This document shows positions 6,988 through 9,854 of a stretch of 9,854 bases of DNA, one piece after another (the stretch's first letter is position 1; each line of letters begins with the position of its first letter). Origin of the DNA: Candidatus Hydrogenedentota bacterium. Its GTDB lineage: Bacteria > Hydrogenedentota > Hydrogenedentia > Hydrogenedentales > SLHB01. A model generated the notes under the pieces. That model was given only the letters and a program-made list of their open reading frames with translations. It made no database searches and was not told where the DNA came from. The stretch is taken from contig PUOI01000102.1 in the NCBI GenBank assembly GCA_003552765.1, positions 1-9,854 of the forward strand. The letters run 5' to 3'. A program made the translations under genes and the position numbers.

Positions 6988-8658
6988 ATGGGAATCGAAC
7001 AGTTTGCGGAACAGGAGAGCGCCCGCCTCGGTGGGCGGCTGACCGGACTCTACGCCCGGACGTTTCTCGCGTACCTGCTGGCCATGATAGGGCTGTGGGC
7101 CGTGGGGGTTGAGGCGATCTTTTATCATCCCACGCCGTTCTATGCCCAGTACGATCCCGTTTTTCCGGGCTTTCCAAGTGTCGTAATAGTTATTCTATTG
7201 CTTTGGGGAACCTACCTGCTCCTCAGCGCCTTGTTTTCTACGTACCGGGGCGATGGGAAACCGCCCCGGCCGTGGGTGTTTGCCGCGTTTGGCGGCGTGG
7301 CGGCCGTCACCGGCGTCATACTCGTTGTCCAAGGCATTCGCGCCGAAGCCGCGTTCATGGCGCATGCAAGCCGCGTTTGGGAGGCGCTGGGCTGGCATCT
7401 CATCCCGATTTTTCTCTTCGCCGGCTTTCTAGGATTGTTCCTTACGTTTCTGCCTCGCCTCAACTGGTTCGGTCAGGCCCCAGAGGATCCCCGCGCGACG
7501 CGCAGGTTCTTGGCGGGACTCATTTTGTTTTGCTTCCTGTTTTCCGGCGCGATCGCCATGATCCGGGGCGGGCCGGACGGCATCAGCCAGGCCTACGAAC
7601 GGCGCGACAGCGAGTTCATAGGCGACATCGGCACTGGGGGCAGCATCCGGGGTCTGTTCAGCGAATACGAACGCTTTCACGGAATCCTCTCCATGCACTC
7701 GAAAGTGCATCCGCCCGGTCCCATCGCCCTGTTGTGGATCCTCTCCTACGGGGTGGGCCAGAGCGCGATGGGGCTGTCCCTGGCCACGATGGCCTTCGGG
7801 AGTTTGGCGATCGTTCCGCTGTATTTCTGGGGGCGCGATCTCATGGGGCATGGGGCCGCGCTCACCGCCTGTCTCCTATATGCGTTCGTCCCCACCATTG
7901 TGTTGTTCACCGCGACCAGCGCGAACATCCTGTTCATGCCGTTCACCATCGGCACGCTTTTTCTGTTCTGGCGGGCGCTGCACCGGGCTTCCGGATGGTA
8001 CGCGGTGGCGGCGGGGGCGGGCTACGGCATTATGTCGTTGCTGTCGTTTAACCTCATTGCCGTGGGCGCGTTCTTCGGCATCGTGGGCTTGTGGCGGTTG
8101 GCCCAGCCCCGCATGCGCTGGGCGGTCATCCAAACCGCCGCGGTGATGCTGGCGGTCTTCCTGGGGTTCCATACCTTGGTGTGGCTGTGGTCGGGCTTCG
8201 ACATGATCGAGACGTTCCACATGGCGAAGGCGCAATTCGACATGGATCAGCATCAGCTCGAGCAACTCAGTCCACGCTATCCGCAATGGGCGTGGGTGTT
8301 TCTGAATCCAGCGGCATGGTTTTACTTCGCGGGCATCCCCGTCTCAGTCCTCTTTGTGTGGCGTCTCTTTAACCTTCCCTCATCGAAGGGGGACAGGGGG
8401 ACGTCGCCAGATTCCGATTGCAGGGGCCTCGTCTTGGCATGCTTCCTAACGCTTATCGCCCTGAATTTCCTGTATCTCGGGCGGGGTGAAGGCGAACGCA
8501 GCGCCATGCATATCATCCCCTTCCTTGTCATTCCCGCTGCTCACGCGCTCCACCAGATGGGAAGCCGGGCGAGAACCTTCGCGGCCTTGCTCGCCACGCT
8601 GGCTTTTCTCGCCTTCCAATGCTGGTTCACGGAGAGCTACTTCTACACGTACTGGTGA
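6988..8658 (+). CDS. GT39-type polytopic membrane glycosyltransferase (putative)
   Basis: A 556-residue protein with roughly 13-16 hydrophobic segments, fitting a GT-C fold enzyme that moves a sugar from a polyprenyl-phosphate donor to an extracytoplasmic acceptor. The key motif is HSKVHPPGP (237-245), preceded by DSEFIGDIGTGGSIRGLFSEYERF (207-230); 'H...HPPGP' after an acidic loop is typical of GT39-like proteins. Helices run at about 25-46, 62-83, 95-116, 135-156, 173-192, then from 245 to 401, and 440-547. The ATG at 6988 is preferred over the one at 6895, because the extra 31 residues come from repeat B and shared upstream DNA. Loop 462-480 looks like an in-frame repeat insertion. The GT2 gene follows after six bases, so the two are almost surely co-transcribed. 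The exact sugar and acceptor are unknown. Confidence 0.85.
   Translation: MGIEQFAEQESARLGGRLTGLYARTFLAYLLAMIGLWAVGVEAIFYHPTPFYAQYDPVFPGFPSVVIVILLLWGTYLLLSALFSTYRGDGKPPRPWVFAAFGGVAAVTGVILVVQGIRAEAAFMAHASRVWEALGWHLIPIFLFAGFLGLFLTFLPRLNWFGQAPEDPRATRRFLAGLILFCFLFSGAIAMIRGGPDGISQAYERRDSEFIGDIGTGGSIRGLFSEYERFHGILSMHSKVHPPGPIALLWILSYGVGQSAMGLSLATMAFGSLAIVPLYFWGRDLMGHGAALTACLLYAFVPTIVLFTATSANILFMPFTIGTLFLFWRALHRASGWYAVAAGAGYGIMSLLSFNLIAVGAFFGIVGLWRLAQPRMRWAVIQTAAVMLAVFLGFHTLVWLWSGFDMIETFHMAKAQFDMDQHQLEQLSPRYPQWAWVFLNPAAWFYFAGIPVSVLFVWRLFNLPSSKGDRGTSPDSDCRGLVLACFLTLIALNFLYLGRGEGERSAMHIIPFLVIPAAHALHQMGSRARTFAALLATLAFLAFQCWFTESYFYTYW
8371..8427 (+). repeat. Probable in-frame repeat copy C inside the GT39-type gene
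   Basis: Codons for residues 462-480 read NLPSSKGDRGTSPDSDCRG, a polar stretch between two hydrophobic segments. The DNA at 8376-8405 shares the pattern GA(A/C)GGGGGA...CA(A)GGGGGA(T/C)GT(T/C)G with copy A (194-219), with a 4-base gap in the spacer and one fewer A. A 5-bp stem (ccttc 8373-8377, gaagg 8385-8389) recalls the folded left parts of copies A and B. The similarity is partial, so relatedness is likely but not certain. Confidence 0.4.
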
Positions 8659-8664
8659 CGGCGC

Positions 8665-9417
8665 ATGTGGCATGGTAAACGGGTGTCCGTTGTCTTTCCC
8701 ACCTACAACGAGAAGGAATCCATCCGGGATGCCGTTGCGGACTTCTTCGCTTCCGGCTACGTGGACGAGATCGTGGTGGTGAACAACAACGCCGCCGAAG
8801 GCACCGACGCCGAGGTGGCGGGCAGCGGCGCCCGTATCGTCCACGAACCCGCCCAGGGCTACGGTCACGCGTTGCAACGCGGCATGGCGGAAGCCCAAGG
8901 CGATATCATCATCCTCGCCGAACCCGACGGCACCTTCTCCGGCGAGGATGTCATCAAACTGCTGGCCTATTCCGACGACGTCCCCGTGGTGTTTGGCACC
9001 CGCACGCAACGCGAGCTGGTGTGGCGCGGCGCCAACATGGGCTTCTTCCTAAAATGGGGCAACTGGGCCGTTGGCAAACTGGTCGAGTTCCTCTTCAACA
9101 CCACCCTCCTCACCGACGTGGGCTGCACCATGCGCCTGTTCAGCCGCGACGCCTACGAACACCTCGCGCCACACTTCAGCGTCGGCGGCTCGCACTTCGG
9201 CCCCCAAATGCTTCTGCTGACCATTCTGGCGGATATCCCCTTCATTGAGATTCCGGTGACCTACCGCCAACGCGTCGGCGAATCCTCCGTGACCGGCAGC
9301 AAACTCAAGGCCCTCGCCTTGGGTAGCACGATGATCGCCATGATCCTCCGCTACCGCCTCCAGTCCTGGGCGGGCCGCCGTTTTCTCCCCCCTTGGCCCC
9401 ATCCGCATTATCGATAA
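8665..9417 (+). CDS. GT2-family glycosyltransferase, polyprenyl-phosphate sugar synthase type
   Basis: A 250-residue GT-A fold enzyme. Visible motifs in order: VSVVFPTYNEKESI (7-20), the nucleotide-binding start; EIVVVNNNAAEGTD (35-48); the metal-binding region ILAEPDGTF (83-91), where EPD stands in place of DxD; VVFGTRT (108-114); TDVGCTMRLFSRDAYE (150-165); and IPVTYRQRVGESSVTGSK (196-213), like the C-terminal part of dolichyl- or undecaprenyl-phosphate sugar synthases. No transmembrane helix is clear; residues 214-235 may lie on the membrane. Length fits the single-domain members. It starts six bases after the GT39-type stop without a strong Shine-Dalgarno, suggesting translational coupling. 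It probably loads the lipid carrier used by its neighbour. The EPDGTF form seems to occur in a known subgroup, so I do not read it as loss of activity. Confidence 0.9.
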   Translation: MWHGKRVSVVFPTYNEKESIRDAVADFFASGYVDEIVVVNNNAAEGTDAEVAGSGARIVHEPAQGYGHALQRGMAEAQGDIIILAEPDGTFSGEDVIKLLAYSDDVPVVFGTRTQRELVWRGANMGFFLKWGNWAVGKLVEFLFNTTLLTDVGCTMRLFSRDAYEHLAPHFSVGGSHFGPQMLLLTILADIPFIEIPVTYRQRVGESSVTGSKLKALALGSTMIAMILRYRLQSWAGRRFLPPWPHPHYR

Positions 9418-9452
9418 GGCCGCGCCCCTTTGGTCATCCCCGCGCCCCCTTC

Positions 9453-9626
9453 GTCATCCCCGCGCAAGCGGGGATCCACCCCCCAACCCCGAGCGGAACG
9501 CGGAGGGTTCTGGATTCCCCCTTGCGGGGATTCAGGGCCGGTCTTCGGCATGGTCAATAGCCGCTGAATGCAGCGCTTCCCAAAGTCCACTGTACGTTCC
9601 ATGGTGAATCCCCTTGCGGGAATGAC
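9453..9626. repeat. MITE-like element with imperfect inverted ends
   Basis: The left end gtcatccccgcgcaagcggg (9453-9472) continues into gatccac. The right end, read on the minus strand from 9626, is gtcattcccgcaaggggatt followed by cac. The two ends share GTCAT(C/T)CCCGC...AAG.GGAT..C. The left end contains a perfect 8-bp hairpin, atccccgc-gcaa-gcggggat (9456-9475), and a partial copy gtcatccccgcgc stands 20 bp upstream (9433-9445). The interior includes another inverted remnant near 9511-9532 but no gene, so it would need a transposase supplied from elsewhere. Confidence 0.5.
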
Positions 9627-9648
9627 GGGGGCGCTGGGCGCAGCCCCC

Positions 9649-9693
9649 GGCCTGAAAGGCCCATAACACAACAGCACAGGGCAACGCCCTGTG
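9649..9693 (+). repeat. REP-like double hairpin, unit X
   Basis: Two hairpins lie in tandem: ggcct-gaa-aggcc (9649-9661) and the 8-bp cacagggc-aac-gccctgtg (9675-9693). They are joined by cat plus aacacaacagc (9665-9675). Unit Y at 9790-9835 has the same design in reverse orientation, with a linker identical at 10 of 11 bases. Confidence 0.75.
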
Positions 9694-9717
9694 AAATAGG
9701 ATGTCCCCCCCTGGTCA

Positions 9718-9768
9718 AGCCCTGAAAGGGCGGCACATTCACCGCCTATGTGACGCCCTTTCAGGGCT
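9718..9768. repeat. Perfect 15-bp inverted repeat between the REP-like units
   Basis: agccctgaaagggcg (9718-9732) and cgccctttcagggct (9754-9768) are exact reverse complements, separated by 21 bases. Each arm is itself a small hairpin (gccct-gaa-agggc; gccct-ttc-agggc). It sits at the centre of symmetry between units X and Y. Confidence 0.8.
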
Positions 9769-9789
9769 AACGGCCGGGGGGCCTCCATT

Positions 9790-9835
9790 CCCAGGGCGAT
9801 TGCCCTGGGCTGTTATGTTGCCGGCCCGTTGGGCC
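9790..9835 (-). repeat. REP-like double hairpin, unit Y (inverted copy)
   Basis: The 8-bp hairpin cccagggc-gatt-gccctggg (9790-9809) is followed by gctgttatgtt (9809-9819) and the 5-bp hairpin ggccc-gtt-gggcc (9823-9835). Read on the minus strand, this reproduces unit X: small hairpin, short linker, large hairpin. Stem changes relative to X keep base pairing, which suggests selection for the folded structure. Confidence 0.75.
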
Positions 9836-9854
9836 TCTTGGAACCGTACATCTC

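Larger units (their letters stand above)
9418..9854. other. Non-coding region filled with palindromic repeats
   Basis: No gene is supported in these 437 bases. The minus-strand frames 9408-9788 and 9554-9742 translate the palindromes and have no domain. The stretch holds at least eight short perfect hairpins arranged as two larger symmetrical elements (separate entries). The first stems follow the GT2 stop closely and may also end that transcript, although no T run follows. Confidence 0.75.

Noticed and set aside
9418..9854. CRISPR array
   Set aside because: The repeats are inverted hairpins of unequal sequence, with no regularly spaced direct repeats and unique spacers.

Overview
The window looks like a GC-rich bacterial chromosome segment, probably from an uncultured or environmental lineage. 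A membrane-anchored GH42-like protein with a trimerisation-type domain, a large ResB-like membrane protein, mostly weak Shine-Dalgarno sequences and abundant short palindromic repeats recall planctomycete-, lentisphaera- or hydrogenedente-like genomes. That placement is an inference from style and memory; no marker gene is present. Six protein genes are supported, with no rRNA, tRNA or CRISPR array.

Layout. Bases 1-630 hold no convincing gene: first a GC-rich repeat copy (about 162-239), then an AT-rich stretch with a strong sigma70-type promoter leading to a TetR-family regulator (631-1239). Two same-strand membrane-anchored proteins follow: a ResB-like two-TM protein (1439-2983) and a TIM-barrel protein of GH42 type (3078-5330). 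A hairpin terminator just after the latter is shared with a convergent minus-strand gene (5426-6595). That gene encodes a secreted, highly acidic protein with a Gln/Gly/Pro-rich tail. A 392-bp intergenic region carries its promoter and a second repeat copy. Next comes a two-gene unit, a multi-spanning GT39-type glycosyltransferase (6988-8658) and a GT2 glycosyltransferase (8665-9417). The last 437 bp are non-coding and packed with palindromic repeats.

How the genes may work together. The 6-bp gap between the last two genes and their families suggest one pathway: the GT2 enzyme may charge a polyprenyl-phosphate carrier with sugar, and the GT-C membrane enzyme may transfer that sugar outside the membrane. 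The TetR gene has its own promoter and a candidate operator at the start site; whether it also controls the two downstream envelope proteins cannot be read from the sequence.

The most notable signals are repeats. A short GC-rich repeat occurs twice in intergenic DNA (30 of 31 bases identical) and has a probable diverged, in-frame copy inside the GT39 gene. The 3' end carries two inverted copies of a double-hairpin REP-like unit around a perfect 15-bp inverted repeat, next to a MITE-like element with inverted termini. The GH42-like protein also seems to lack glutamates at both expected catalytic positions. I saw no clear defence system or other wholly new multi-gene system.
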